NCBI GenBank assembly: GCA_016926925.1
Contig: JAFGNQ010000354.1
Coordinates: 1-25,754 of the forward strand
Direction: 5' to 3'
DNA length: 25,754 bases
Source: Candidatus Aminicenantota bacterium
Lineage (GTDB): Bacteria > Acidobacteriota > Aminicenantia > Aminicenantales > Aminicenantaceae
The notes beneath the pieces were generated by a model. That model worked only from the letters and a program-made list of their open reading frames with translations, made no database searches and had not been told where the DNA came from. Shown here piece by piece: positions 16,915-24,737 of the stretch. How positions within the stretch are numbered: the first letter of the stretch is position 1; every line of letters starts with the position of its first letter. A program made the position numbers and the translations under genes.

Positions 16915-17070
16915 ATGCCGTTTATCATGATCATATATTATTTGTTATCGGCCTACATTGTGGCAATGCTGCTTTGGAATTTCATACGAGAGAAAAAAAG
17001 CGCCGATGATATGATTCTCTACTTGGTAATTCTCATCCCGCTAGTGCTGCGGCTCTTCAGAGTGAAATAG
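16915..17070 (+). CDS. 51-residue membrane microprotein
   Basis: A short frame with an excellent ribosome site (GGGGAGG, 7 nt before ATG). It encodes a first membrane helix (about residues 3-23, MIIYYLLSAYIVAMLLW), a short charged loop (REKKSADD) and a second hydrophobic stretch (about 33-47, ending LRLFRVK). It lies between the permease and the M14 enzyme, 80 bp after the first and 10 bp before the second, all on one strand, so it is probably co-transcribed. I recognise no family. Its two-helix hairpin would suit an accessory subunit of the permease, but that is inference from position. It is easily missed by gene callers with length cut-offs. Confidence 0.7.
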   Translation: MPFIMIIYYLLSAYIVAMLLWNFIREKKSADDMILYLVILIPLVLRLFRVK

Positions 17071-17080
17071 GAGAATCGAT

Positions 17081-18244
17081 ATGTCACGTCTATGGATAAT
17101 AAAAATCCTGCTGTTGGCCTTTTTTGCAGCTATCATCACTCAGGCCGGAATTCAGCTCTATAAACATCGCCATTATAGACTGCCAATTGTGGCCGGGCCA
17201 GGAGTAACAAAGGTTGTCCGATTGAGCGACTATTGCAAAGAACTCAAAGGAACTTTGGCCGACACAAACGTCTTTGTCCTACAAGGAAAAGAAGACGGAG
17301 GGAAAATGGTCCTCATGTCCAACACACACGCCAATGAACCGGCCGCAATCTTGGCAGCTCTTATTTTCATAGAGAACGCCGTTGTCGAAAAAGGCACGGT
17401 CTTCATTATCCCACAATTCAATCACAGTGCCAGCCTCAACACGAGACCGGGTGATGGATATCCCTTATACTTTCACATCGCGACCGAGTGGGGCAAAAAG
17501 AAATTCCAGATGGGAAACCGTGACGCCTCGCCGTTGGATCAATGGCCTGATCCCGATGTTTACATTCACTATCCCGATAGGCAGCTTCTCTCCTATATTG
17601 ACGTTCGAAACACCAACAGAACCTGGCCTGGCAGGCCTGACGGACCTTTGATGGAGCGAGTGACGTATGCGGCCATGGAAATCATGCGGAAAGAAAAAGT
17701 GGACATAGCCATCGATGCCCATGGTGCAGAAACCATGTTCCCTGTGACCAATTGTATCGTCGCCCCTGAAAAATCAGTGCGGATTGCAACAATGGCCATA
17801 CTGACTGTTAAAGCTATGGAGGGTTTCGACAGCCATGTCGAGCCATCCCCCAGGGGTTTTCGAGGATTATCCCATAGGGAAATAGGTGATTACTCGGAAA
17901 CACTGCCATTTTTATTAGAGGCTCCGATTCCCTTTCTCGATCAGCCGACCGGCCCCAAAACAGAAAAACTGCTCTTGGATGGAAAAGATCCGTTTTTGTT
18001 GAGCCTCTCTCGTCAAAAAAAGTTGTTTGTCCCTTATAGTGAATCAGGATGGCCTATGGAAAAGCGCGTGGGGCAACACTGCTCGGTCATTCAGGAAATC
18101 ATAAAGCAATACTCGAAGAAAAATCCGGACAATACCATCATTATTAGGGATGTCCCCCGCTATGGGGATATCGTGAAAAGCGGCGTCGGGCATTACTATC
18201 ACGACCCGGCCAAAGCCGAAAAAAATAGACTCTATCTCAATTAA
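17081..18244 (+). CDS. Membrane-anchored M14 aspartoacylase/succinylglutamate desuccinylase-like enzyme
   Basis: The 387-residue protein starts 10 bp after the microprotein, with AGGAG 7 nt upstream. An N-terminal helix (about 5-23) anchors it to the membrane or acts as an uncleaved signal. The zinc-enzyme domain follows: His83 and Glu86 in NTHANEPAAIL and His214 in DAHGAE are the expected zinc ligands. DVRNTNRTWPG supplies the Asn-Arg substrate-carboxylate pattern, and the Glu in FLLEAP may be the catalytic base. The family removes acyl groups from N-acyl amino acids or cleaves C-terminal residues. The C-terminal segment (PRYGDIVKSGVGHYYHDP) resembles the beta domain of aspartoacylase-type proteins. 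The predicted location outside the inner membrane is notable, since most desuccinylases are cytoplasmic. Confidence 0.82.
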   Translation: MSRLWIIKILLLAFFAAIITQAGIQLYKHRHYRLPIVAGPGVTKVVRLSDYCKELKGTLADTNVFVLQGKEDGGKMVLMSNTHANEPAAILAALIFIENAVVEKGTVFIIPQFNHSASLNTRPGDGYPLYFHIATEWGKKKFQMGNRDASPLDQWPDPDVYIHYPDRQLLSYIDVRNTNRTWPGRPDGPLMERVTYAAMEIMRKEKVDIAIDAHGAETMFPVTNCIVAPEKSVRIATMAILTVKAMEGFDSHVEPSPRGFRGLSHREIGDYSETLPFLLEAPIPFLDQPTGPKTEKLLLDGKDPFLLSLSRQKKLFVPYSESGWPMEKRVGQHCSVIQEIIKQYSKKNPDNTIIIRDVPRYGDIVKSGVGHYYHDPAKAEKNRLYLN

Positions 18245-18255
18245 AGTCTCCTTTT

Positions 18256-18624
18256 TTATTTCTTGGTTCGACTTTCGGCTTTGGAGCTGTAGATATATTC
18301 CAAGAGAAGCATGATGCTCTCCGGCGCCGTGTCGACAAATTGCAATCCCGTCTCGAACACGTCATCGTCATAGATCTGCTTCACCCACCTGACTTTCCCC
18401 GTAACGGCAACAATCTTACGCATCTTGGGCAGTGTCAACTCGATTTCAAGAAGCGTATTAACCGGCAGCATTTTATCCGTCAAGATTTTCGCGCCTCCTG
18501 AAGAGATATCCTTAGTAAGCGCATAGACGATATTCCCTTCGGTATCGTGTTCGCTCTCCTTGAGAATTCTTATGGATACCTTCGCTTCTTCTTCGACCCT
18601 TTTTTCCCTTCTTTTTTCCGTCAT
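18256..18624 (-). CDS. PilZ-domain protein (cyclic-di-GMP binding)
   Basis: The protein has 122 residues from the ATG at 18624 (AAAGGAG 8 nt upstream); a TTG two codons earlier is too near the ribosome site. It is a single PilZ domain: the flexible RxxxR motif is RREKR near residue 5-9, and the D-x-S-x-x-G motif is DISSGG (about residues 39-44), followed by the beta-barrel strands AKILTD...LEIELTLP...VAVTGKVRWV. These are the two cyclic-di-GMP contact motifs, both intact. It would be a cytoplasmic receptor for cyclic-di-GMP. It converges on the M14 enzyme gene with only 11 bp between stop codons and has its own promoter, so it is a separate unit. Its target is unknown. Confidence 0.9.
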   Translation of the reverse strand: MTEKRREKRVEEEAKVSIRILKESEHDTEGNIVYALTKDISSGGAKILTDKMLPVNTLLEIELTLPKMRKIVAVTGKVRWVKQIYDDDVFETGLQFVDTAPESIMLLLEYIYSSKAESRTKK

Positions 18625-18726
18625 AGTCAAGGCTCCTTTTTTATTAGCCGAAAAAATGACCGCCCAAAGATTCTGAATGCAATTTTTAAAGGAGTTTCAT
18701 CCCGCTCCCACATTTTCCAATATAAG

Positions 18727-18755
18727 AATATATAACCATTTGCACCGAATTTCAA
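18727..18755 (-). promoter_or_regulatory. Sigma-70 promoter of the PilZ gene
   Basis: Reading leftward, TTGAAA (18750-18755) and TATATT (18727-18732) are 17 bp apart, each one mismatch from consensus. The transcript would have a leader of about 95 nt. Confidence 0.65.
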
Positions 18756-18783
18756 GTAATCCCTAGTTTTCTTTCCCAGCTAT

Positions 18784-19001
18784 GATTATTGTCGAGTCGT
18801 TGTTTATGTAAATGCTTGACATGAGACAAATTTTGACTGCTTGAGATGGCGGGCTGTTTATCCACCACAAACCTTTTGTAATAAAGCAGATGCCGATCCT
18901 CCCTTTCCAGCGAGCCATACCCATTAAAGGCAAAAAACGGTGCTTGTATGAAAAAAAGTTTTTTTGAATCGAAGTATCGACTCAATACGTGAATAATTCA
19001 A
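18784..19001. repeat. Degenerate repeat-bounded intergenic segment
   Basis: GATTATTGTCGAGTCGTTGTT (18784-18804, spoken of here as 17 of 21 matches) resembles the repeat at 24532-24552, and the other end reads CTTGAATTATTCACG leftward from 19001, similar to the repeat's outer part. The two ends are inverted, about 218 bp apart. A 77-codon leftward frame inside has no recognisable protein features. This could be a decayed copy of the right-hand repeat element, but the similarity is modest. Confidence 0.35.
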
Positions 19002-19056
19002 GTGGAAAAACTATCTAAGCAAAACGGGCTTCGATCCGATGAAACCATAAGCACGT

Positions 19057-20802
19057 TCATTCAATTTTCTTCTGGAATTGCATAAAGTTCGTCACATCTC
19101 CTATGAGATCGCAGAGACACAATGAGACTATATAATCCTCCGGCTGGACATACATTTCAGCAATGTAGGGATAAGAGCTTTTCAGGGCCAGTTCATAATC
19201 TGAAGCGGGAATTTTGATATCTTCAACAAGTTCATGACAAGGAGATAGCCGATTCTGTGAATCCTTCAAAGCAATGTAAGCCTTAATCCTCCCCACATAT
19301 GCATCCCCTTCGGAATAAAGGGTTATATTTTTTATGGGGATGAGAAATTTAATTTTCAAGCAACGCTTCTTTCCTGTCGCCATCGGTTCGACCGGCAAGA
19401 GCTGAATCATCACATTCATTGGATTTTGTGAACGATGGAGAAACAGACAAGAAGAGACGGTATCTTTTATCCGCTCTTCTTGCGAAATTCGCACATATCC
19501 TTGCCGGACACGCACATCACAGTCTTCCTCAACGCCTACAAGCTTGACCTCAATAGAGTGGTATTTGCCTTTCTCCCTATGCAGCGAACGGTAACCCAGA
19601 GAATAATAAAACTGAAGGTCATTCTCGATACGTTCCAATCCAGGGGTGATATTATTCGTATTAAGGATGGTGATTCCACCCGTCTCTCTCGCCATCAGCT
19701 TGAGCGCTTCATTTTTAATCCTCGATGTTTCTCTAATCATACCGGATCCCCTCTCGTACACATTCCAACCTTCCGACTTATCCGCAGAGAGAATACGACT
19801 GTCAAGCCCGCGGGAATTGATGGGGTAGAGAGTAACTTCCGCAGCATTGCACCGATCGGTCAATTCCTTGAAAAGATTCGTGGCGTCATAGATCATAGCC
19901 TCTGCCCGGGCGTTTCCAACCTGGAACGCACTGTCGATATAATCACACACCACTTCACCCGGATTGAGCGCCAATCCGTCACTGATGTAGATCAGGATCT
20001 TTTTCCCTTCGATTCCGGCCAAGTTATCAACGAGAGCATTGAGGGATTTCAGGGAGTAAACAAGATCGTTGTGTTCCGACTCGATATAATTCTTAGCAAA
20101 CCCCATGGCTCTCTGAAAACTTTCATACTTTTGATCCGCCATCCTAGTTTCGGAAACCATTCTGTTCAGCTCTCTTTGCAGATCCTCCTTCTCCTTCATT
20201 TGCAGAAGCGAATGGCCCGAACGCTTTTTGGCCTCATTAATTCCCCTAAGGAGCAGCCGGGCATTAGGTGTAAATTCCTGTAAGACTTCCAGTTTCTGAC
20301 TAAGTGCAATAACCATCCCTTCATTATTGTGATTTTCGCTCGAAAAATTATTTGTGATAAAGTCCTCCATTTTTTTTATGATCTTGTTTCTATTCAAGGG
20401 ATGTATCTGCCAGTTGTCGATATAAAATATAATTTTGTTTTTAAACTGCGGGGATTTCACCGGCAGCAGCTGTGGAGGGAGAGATGGTTCCTCCTCTTTT
20501 TTATCCAGAGAAGGAGCAAAAGCTTCCATGCCTTTGATCTCATAGAAATTCGTCAATTTCTGGAGCGTGCCGTCTTCGTAGATCTCAAAATTCCCCGGTT
20601 TTAACTCTGTAATTCTTTGGCCGTCCTTACCGGTCACAAAGACAGTCACGTTTGTAACGATAACCTCTACTTCGTAGGAAGGTTTAGGGATTTCTTGTTG
20701 CTCCTGCTGCTGGATATTTCCTTGAGACCTCAGAGTAAAAGCATACAAACTCATGAAAAAGACGACGAAAAAAATAAAGCTATTCGGTCTTTTATAAATC
20801 AT
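19057..20802 (-). CDS. Exported VWFA-related protein (Acidobacteria type)
   Basis: The 581-residue protein has a signal peptide (about 1-26) and the standard beginning of the VWFA-related family: VEVIVTNVTVFVTGKDGQ..ITELKPGNFEIYEDG.LQKLTNF. A von Willebrand A-like domain follows (about 120-410), with first strand KIIFYIDNWQIHP (Asp129) and KKILIYISDGL (Asp275). The metal-binding DxSxS is not conserved: it reads DNWQI. The C-terminal part (LQFYYSLGYRS...GKYHSIEVKLV...VRVRQGY) is the usual family ending, here extended by about 130 residues. These proteins are abundant in Acidobacteria and Aminicenantes, but their role is not established. The start has AAGGA 9 nt upstream. It lies downstream of the TonB receptor, separated by a terminator, so it is transcribed alone. 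Confidence 0.88.
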   Translation of the reverse strand: MIYKRPNSFIFFVVFFMSLYAFTLRSQGNIQQQEQQEIPKPSYEVEVIVTNVTVFVTGKDGQRITELKPGNFEIYEDGTLQKLTNFYEIKGMEAFAPSLDKKEEEPSLPPQLLPVKSPQFKNKIIFYIDNWQIHPLNRNKIIKKMEDFITNNFSSENHNNEGMVIALSQKLEVLQEFTPNARLLLRGINEAKKRSGHSLLQMKEKEDLQRELNRMVSETRMADQKYESFQRAMGFAKNYIESEHNDLVYSLKSLNALVDNLAGIEGKKILIYISDGLALNPGEVVCDYIDSAFQVGNARAEAMIYDATNLFKELTDRCNAAEVTLYPINSRGLDSRILSADKSEGWNVYERGSGMIRETSRIKNEALKLMARETGGITILNTNNITPGLERIENDLQFYYSLGYRSLHREKGKYHSIEVKLVGVEEDCDVRVRQGYVRISQEERIKDTVSSCLFLHRSQNPMNVMIQLLPVEPMATGKKRCLKIKFLIPIKNITLYSEGDAYVGRIKAYIALKDSQNRLSPCHELVEDIKIPASDYELALKSSYPYIAEMYVQPEDYIVSLCLCDLIGDVTNFMQFQKKIE

Positions 20803-20832
20803 TCCCCTGCATCCTTTCCTGCTGGCGATTTA

Positions 20833-20929
20833 CCTGAATAATCCATGTTACACACGAATTCTTCACAATAGACATTTTCCCATATTACGTCTCGCTTCTA
20901 CGGTAACCTCGACAGGCAGGTAATCCAGG
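20833..20929 (-). repeat. Two partial copies of the CCTGGATTA repeat upstream of the VWFA gene
   Basis: Reading leftward, CCTGGATTA and GTCGAGGTTA (20929 to 20904) keep the same 7-nt spacing as in the repeat at 24725-24750, with a different middle. A second partial copy, TGGATTATTCA (20845 to 20835), follows in the same orientation. Both lie in the intergenic region just upstream of the VWFA-related gene. Confidence 0.55.
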
Positions 20930-20988
20930 CCATTTGACAATCAGGATGGAATTGAAACCTTTATTCAATTTTATCACATTGGTATGTC

Positions 20989-21028
20989 AAAATAAAAAGG
21001 GGCCGACACTTCAAAGAGTGCCGGCCCC
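20989..21028 (-). terminator. Rho-independent terminator of the TonB receptor gene
   Basis: Reading leftward, GGGGCCGGCACT (21017-21028) pairs with AGTGTCGGCCCC (20999-21010), one mismatch in 12, with a 6-nt loop, followed by TTTTTATTTT. It begins 19 bp after the receptor's stop codon. Confidence 0.92.
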
Positions 21029-21047
21029 TTCAATGCTACTCAACAGG

Positions 21048-24000
21048 TCAGAACCTAATCCTGGCTCCGACGTAGAATCTCATGGGCATCAGGATCTCGA
21101 CAATATCCTTGTAGTCCCACTGCTGGTCATTGCGTGCATACTGAACATCTATGGCTTGCTGCTGGTTGGTGAGGTTGTAAATGTCACAGAAGAGCTGAAC
21201 AGATGTTCTTCCAGCAAGTCTTAATGTGTAATTGAACTTGAGATCGATCTGATAATAATTCGGGGTTTTTTCCTGTCCTGTTTGCACAAAATTCGTCTCT
21301 TCATCGTTGAGAGGCCAATTGTAGTAGATGCTGTACCGACCGGGTAGGAAGTCGTATGACTCAGTAAAAACCATCCCGGAGTTCCAGTAAAAGAGGGCTC
21401 CGATATCCAGACCGAAGGGAGTTCTGTAGGTACCGAAGAGCTTGATCTTGTGAGGAATGGTTCCCGGGGTGGGCCCCATCATCCAGTCATTCCTCGGGTC
21501 CAGCGTGATGAAATCTCCCTGGAGGTCGGCGTTTCCATCGGATTGACTGTTCCCTTTGGCATGCTTGAACGAATACTGGGCCACAATGAATGAACCGCCG
21601 GAAAAGCGCTTGGATACTTCAAAATCGAGTCCGTAGATATCTCGTTTAGCACCGATGAGGTTGGAAAGGAAATAATTCGCCGGCCCGGTGGGACCTGTGG
21701 CCGGATACCCAAAATCTTCGAAGGAGAGATCGAGATCTCCCCAAATGGGATCACCCTCGTAATGTGACACATAGGTAAACAGGTCGTAGTCCTCGATAAT
21801 GTTCCTGTCCATCCGGAAATAAACCTGGGTCGCAAAGACGAGCTGGTCACCCGCATCGATCTCGTGCGTCAGGGAGAACTCATGGGAAAGCGAATCTCTC
21901 GTATTCGGTGTCCAGGAGCAGTCTCTGTATTCAGCCGAACCACGGACACGATAGGTATACCAATCGCCGTTAAGCCACATCTGCTCATTGGTAACACTGC
22001 CGGAGATGTTTCCTCCGAAATGGATCATGCCGAAAGGAACGGGATCGGAGAACTGGCCGTAGAAGGCTGTCAGCTTGTGCGTGCCTCGGGCTCCGATATT
22101 CCAGACCAGGCCTACTCTGGGCATGAACCGCACCGGCATCTTGAGGATCGGTTCTTTTGTCGAGTCGTAGTAATCATGTTTCTCGATTCTAACTCCGGCG
22201 TTGAGGGTAAAGTAATCGCTGATCCTCCAGTCATCCATCACGAAGCCCATAAAACGCGCAGCCCGAACCCTGTTAACACCGGCAACTTCCGTCATAGTCC
22301 TCCAGAAATTCAGACCGTGGTCGTTCAAGTCAGTAAAGGTGGCTGTTCCCAACTCATCCCGGGTTATGGAACCATCGTGGTTCAAATCAAAAACATCCGA
22401 GGTCGGTCCCCAGTTGTTATTCAAATAGGGAACCAGCCGTTCGTCCATCTCACTCTGGGGAAAAATGCCCCAGTCGAGAAGCTGCGCGAGTGTGGCACCA
22501 AACAGGTTGGGATCGACTGATGAGCGGCTCTCTCCAAAAAATAAACGATGATTGTCTTTGTCATTTTCGTTGGAATACAGGAATCCCGCTTTAGCCCGGT
22601 GACTTCCGATATACCATTCGATAGATCCGCTGAATTGATCTCTGGTGTTTTTGTCATCCCATCCGTCCGTGTAGCCGCCAAAAGTGTAGTTTTCGATGGA
22701 AGGATATTCGTCCCGTCGGTAATACAACTTATCCGGTATGCCCGCGTCCTCAAAACGAGGTGCCAGTATATAAGCCCTGCTGTAATGGCCGTATCGGAAA
22801 TCGACGATCATATTTTCTCCCAATACACGTTGATAATAAGCGCTGTAGACGTTATAGTCATATTCCTGGGAGCGCTGTCTGACCTTGATGGTGTTCGGGT
22901 CACGTTCGCCTAGAATATCAAAAGTATCTAGGAAGTACATGAGCGTGAAGGAATCGTTGGCTGTGGGTTTAAAGGACATTTTTCCGTAGAAACCGATCCG
23001 TTTTTGATTATAGTTCACATCTTCCCTGATTGAGGAGGCTGATTCCGAAAGGGGGAACGTATCTTCATTCTTCCGGTACTGTCCCGATACAAAGAACCAC
23101 AACTTGTCTTTCCAGACCGGTCCGCCCAATGTGGCAGCGGTGTCATAGGCATTGTCTTTGTATCCTTCCAGCATGGTGGCTTCGTTCAAATTGGGAGTTC
23201 TGGTCTTGTCCGCATTATTATACTCATTTCCGCCGTAGGGCAAAAAGAATCCCTTGGGCTGCCAATAAATGTTTGCAGACCCCGAAAGCCTGTTTCCGCC
23301 GGATTTGGTGACGATATTCCCGATAACACCTTTACCTCCTCCATACTCGGCCGGCACACCGGATGTCATCAACTCCTGCTCCTGGATGACCTCGTTGTTG
23401 AAGGTCATCAGGGCCGTTTGGCTGGCCAATCCCGTAATGTTCATGCCATCCAAGAAATAAAGGTTGTCGCGTGAGCCTCTTTTGCCACCTCCAGAGACGG
23501 GATTGTTTGCTCCTTGAAGGCCCCGATCATAGTAATTCCCTCCACCCTTCCCGGCCGGATCCTGAGGCATATCCCTGCCCTGGGAATTGGGAACGATGTT
23601 GACCCCGGAGGCAAGCTGCAGATAACCAACAAAGTCACGGGCAATGGGCAGTGATTCCATCGTCTCTTGAGTCACATGTTCGGCGATCACCGATTTGGTG
23701 GTGTCCACAGCAGGCGAAACGGCTGTCACGGTCACAGATTCCTCGATAGAAGCCGGTATCATCACTACTTGCACCTGGGTCTGCCTGTCTAGAGACACTT
23801 CGATACTTTTTAAAACTTTTTCCTGAAATCCCTCCAGGTTCGATTTAAGTTCATATACTCCTGGAGTCAGGTTGATGAAGAGCGCTTCGCCGTTCACGTC
23901 GGTGATCAATGTTTTTTCACCCATCATGACCAGGCTTGAGAGCGCGAGGGAAACACCGGGAACTATGTTCCCCATATCATCGATCACGACAATCTTGAGA

Positions 24001-24089
24001 GTTCCGGTTCGTGACTGAGCAAACTGCAGTGCAGAGGCGATCAGAAAGATGAACAAAACAATAAAAATTTTCTTAAAGCTTTTCCTCAT
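21048..24089 (-). CDS. Oar-like TonB-dependent outer-membrane receptor
   Basis: The protein has 1013 residues from the ATG at 24089; the frame also has an ATG at 24107, but GGGAG touches that codon directly, and the canonical signal peptide starts at MRKSFKK. In order: signal peptide, carboxypeptidase-regulatory-like beta domain (about 25-105, GTLKIVVIDDMGNIVPGVSL), plug (about 110-265, with VTVTAVSPAVDT and FLDGMNITG), then a large beta-barrel ending in the typical aromatic-terminated strand RFYVGARIRF. Such receptors import large ligands or oligomers using TonB energy. A perfect EF-hand-like calcium loop (residues 568-579, DLNHDGSITRDE) sits in a barrel loop. No TonB/ExbBD genes are nearby. 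The gene has its own terminator and a hairpin-rich leader. Confidence 0.92.
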   Translation of the reverse strand: MRKSFKKIFIVLFIFLIASALQFAQSRTGTLKIVVIDDMGNIVPGVSLALSSLVMMGEKTLITDVNGEALFINLTPGVYELKSNLEGFQEKVLKSIEVSLDRQTQVQVVMIPASIEESVTVTAVSPAVDTTKSVIAEHVTQETMESLPIARDFVGYLQLASGVNIVPNSQGRDMPQDPAGKGGGNYYDRGLQGANNPVSGGGKRGSRDNLYFLDGMNITGLASQTALMTFNNEVIQEQELMTSGVPAEYGGGKGVIGNIVTKSGGNRLSGSANIYWQPKGFFLPYGGNEYNNADKTRTPNLNEATMLEGYKDNAYDTAATLGGPVWKDKLWFFVSGQYRKNEDTFPLSESASSIREDVNYNQKRIGFYGKMSFKPTANDSFTLMYFLDTFDILGERDPNTIKVRQRSQEYDYNVYSAYYQRVLGENMIVDFRYGHYSRAYILAPRFEDAGIPDKLYYRRDEYPSIENYTFGGYTDGWDDKNTRDQFSGSIEWYIGSHRAKAGFLYSNENDKDNHRLFFGESRSSVDPNLFGATLAQLLDWGIFPQSEMDERLVPYLNNNWGPTSDVFDLNHDGSITRDELGTATFTDLNDHGLNFWRTMTEVAGVNRVRAARFMGFVMDDWRISDYFTLNAGVRIEKHDYYDSTKEPILKMPVRFMPRVGLVWNIGARGTHKLTAFYGQFSDPVPFGMIHFGGNISGSVTNEQMWLNGDWYTYRVRGSAEYRDCSWTPNTRDSLSHEFSLTHEIDAGDQLVFATQVYFRMDRNIIEDYDLFTYVSHYEGDPIWGDLDLSFEDFGYPATGPTGPANYFLSNLIGAKRDIYGLDFEVSKRFSGGSFIVAQYSFKHAKGNSQSDGNADLQGDFITLDPRNDWMMGPTPGTIPHKIKLFGTYRTPFGLDIGALFYWNSGMVFTESYDFLPGRYSIYYNWPLNDEETNFVQTGQEKTPNYYQIDLKFNYTLRLAGRTSVQLFCDIYNLTNQQQAIDVQYARNDQQWDYKDIVEILMPMRFYVGARIRF

Positions 24090-24107
24090 TTGCTTATTTA
24101 CCCCCAT

Positions 24108-24213
24108 CTCCCAATTTTTCGGGAGTTTCGGCTTATCTGTTCCGCATACATACGGAACAATGCCTTAAACCGCACCCTGGAATGCAAGGCTCAAAACAGA
24201 ACTTTGCATTCCA
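24108..24213 (-). promoter_or_regulatory. Three consecutive hairpins in the TonB receptor leader
   Basis: Perfect inverted repeats lie back to back upstream of the receptor: TGGAATGCAA/TTGCATTCCA (24178-24187 with 24204-24213, 10 bp), TGTTCCG/CGGAACA (24138-24144 with 24153-24159, 7 bp) and CTCCC/GGGAG (24108-24112 with 24121-24125, 5 bp). The last one touches the possible ribosome-binding region. They may be operators or an mRNA leader structure. Confidence 0.5.
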
Positions 24214-24527
24214 ATACTAGACCCTTTTGCTTTTGTAAAATTTCCCCTGAGGCACCCCCCCTGTCCAGTTTTGCTGACAAATAAATTGCTGATCCACTTA
24301 TCGATAAAAAATAAGTTGTTTTTAACCAGGAATCAATCAACCCGCCCAAGCTCCTAAACACAGAACATTCTCTAATCATATATGCAAATAAAGTGCCAAA
24401 CTGGCTGTTCAGGTTAACTCATTTAATTTAAACAAGATATAAAATAATGAAAGGAATTGATACGGCTAATAATTCAATTTTTTGAATTTCATCCAATTAT
24501 ATGCATCCTGTTTACAGGTTTCCCCCT
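24214..24527. other. AT-rich spacer with nothing recognisable
   Basis: About 310 bp between the receptor leader and the repeat element. No supported gene, RNA gene or confident promoter was found, although the receptor promoter is expected here. Confidence 0.5.
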
Positions 24528-24552
24528 CCTGGATTATTCACGAGTCGAGGTT
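24528..24552 (+). repeat. Direct repeat copy 1 (25 bp)
   Basis: Begins CCTGGATTATTCACGAG and ends GTCGAGGTT. It is identical over 25 bp to copy 2 at 24725-24749, start-to-start distance 197 bp. Confidence 0.9.
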
Positions 24553-24650
24553 GTTGCAGCGGCAAGGAAGCAGCCCATGAAGCTGTCGTGGGCCTACCGC
24601 GAATGGGCGGCAATGATGCCGATGCGGCAAGATCGGCTCGCCTGCAAGGT

Positions 24651-24708
24651 AAAAAACGCCGACATAGTCTAATAAAATTTCTGTAAAATTTTAGCGTCGG
24701 TGGTTTTT
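24651..24708. terminator. Long terminator-like hairpin, possibly bidirectional
   Basis: An outer stem (24651-24663 with 24696-24708, one mismatch and one G-T pair) encloses a perfect inner stem TAAAATTT/AAATTTTA (24673-24680 with 24686-24693). Rightward it ends in GTCGGTGGTTTTT, leftward in GTCGGCGTTTTTT. Leftward it could end the TPR gene transcript, whose stop codon is 40 bp away. Confidence 0.6.
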
Positions 24709-24709
24709 A

Positions 24710-24737
24710 TGAATAATTCAGATACCTGGATTATTCA
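24710..24737. repeat. 12-bp palindrome at the repeat junction
   Basis: TGAATAATTCAG (24710-24721) pairs with CTGGATTATTCA (24726-24737), one G-T pair, 4-nt loop. The left arm also matches, inverted, the start of copy 1, so the segment 24529-24721 has 12-bp terminal inverted repeats with one mismatch. Confidence 0.7.

Larger units (their letters stand above)
24528..24708 (+). ncRNA. Candidate structured non-coding RNA or small non-autonomous element
   Basis: A GC-rich core (24550-24650) in AT-rich surroundings can fold extensively: TTGCAG (24554-24559) with CTGCAA (24642-24647) closes GCCCA/TGGGC (24573-24577 with 24589-24593) and GCCGAT/ATCGGC (24618-24623 with 24632-24637). GCGGCAA occurs three times. 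A terminator-like hairpin follows. The strand is uncertain because inverted repeats fold on both. No known RNA family was recognised. Confidence 0.4.

Noticed and set aside
18752..18985. 77-codon leftward frame between the PilZ and VWFA genes
   Set aside because: It starts with TTG, has no ribosome site, overlaps the PilZ promoter end, lies between degenerate repeat ends, and shows no recognisable protein pattern.
19435..20283. 282-codon rightward frame
   Set aside because: Lies wholly antisense to the VWFA-related gene, with no domain pattern; a shadow frame.
24457..24686. Two short rightward frames across the GC-rich repeat element
   Set aside because: They run through the repeat and the fold-forming core, have no ribosome site, and their translations resemble no protein.
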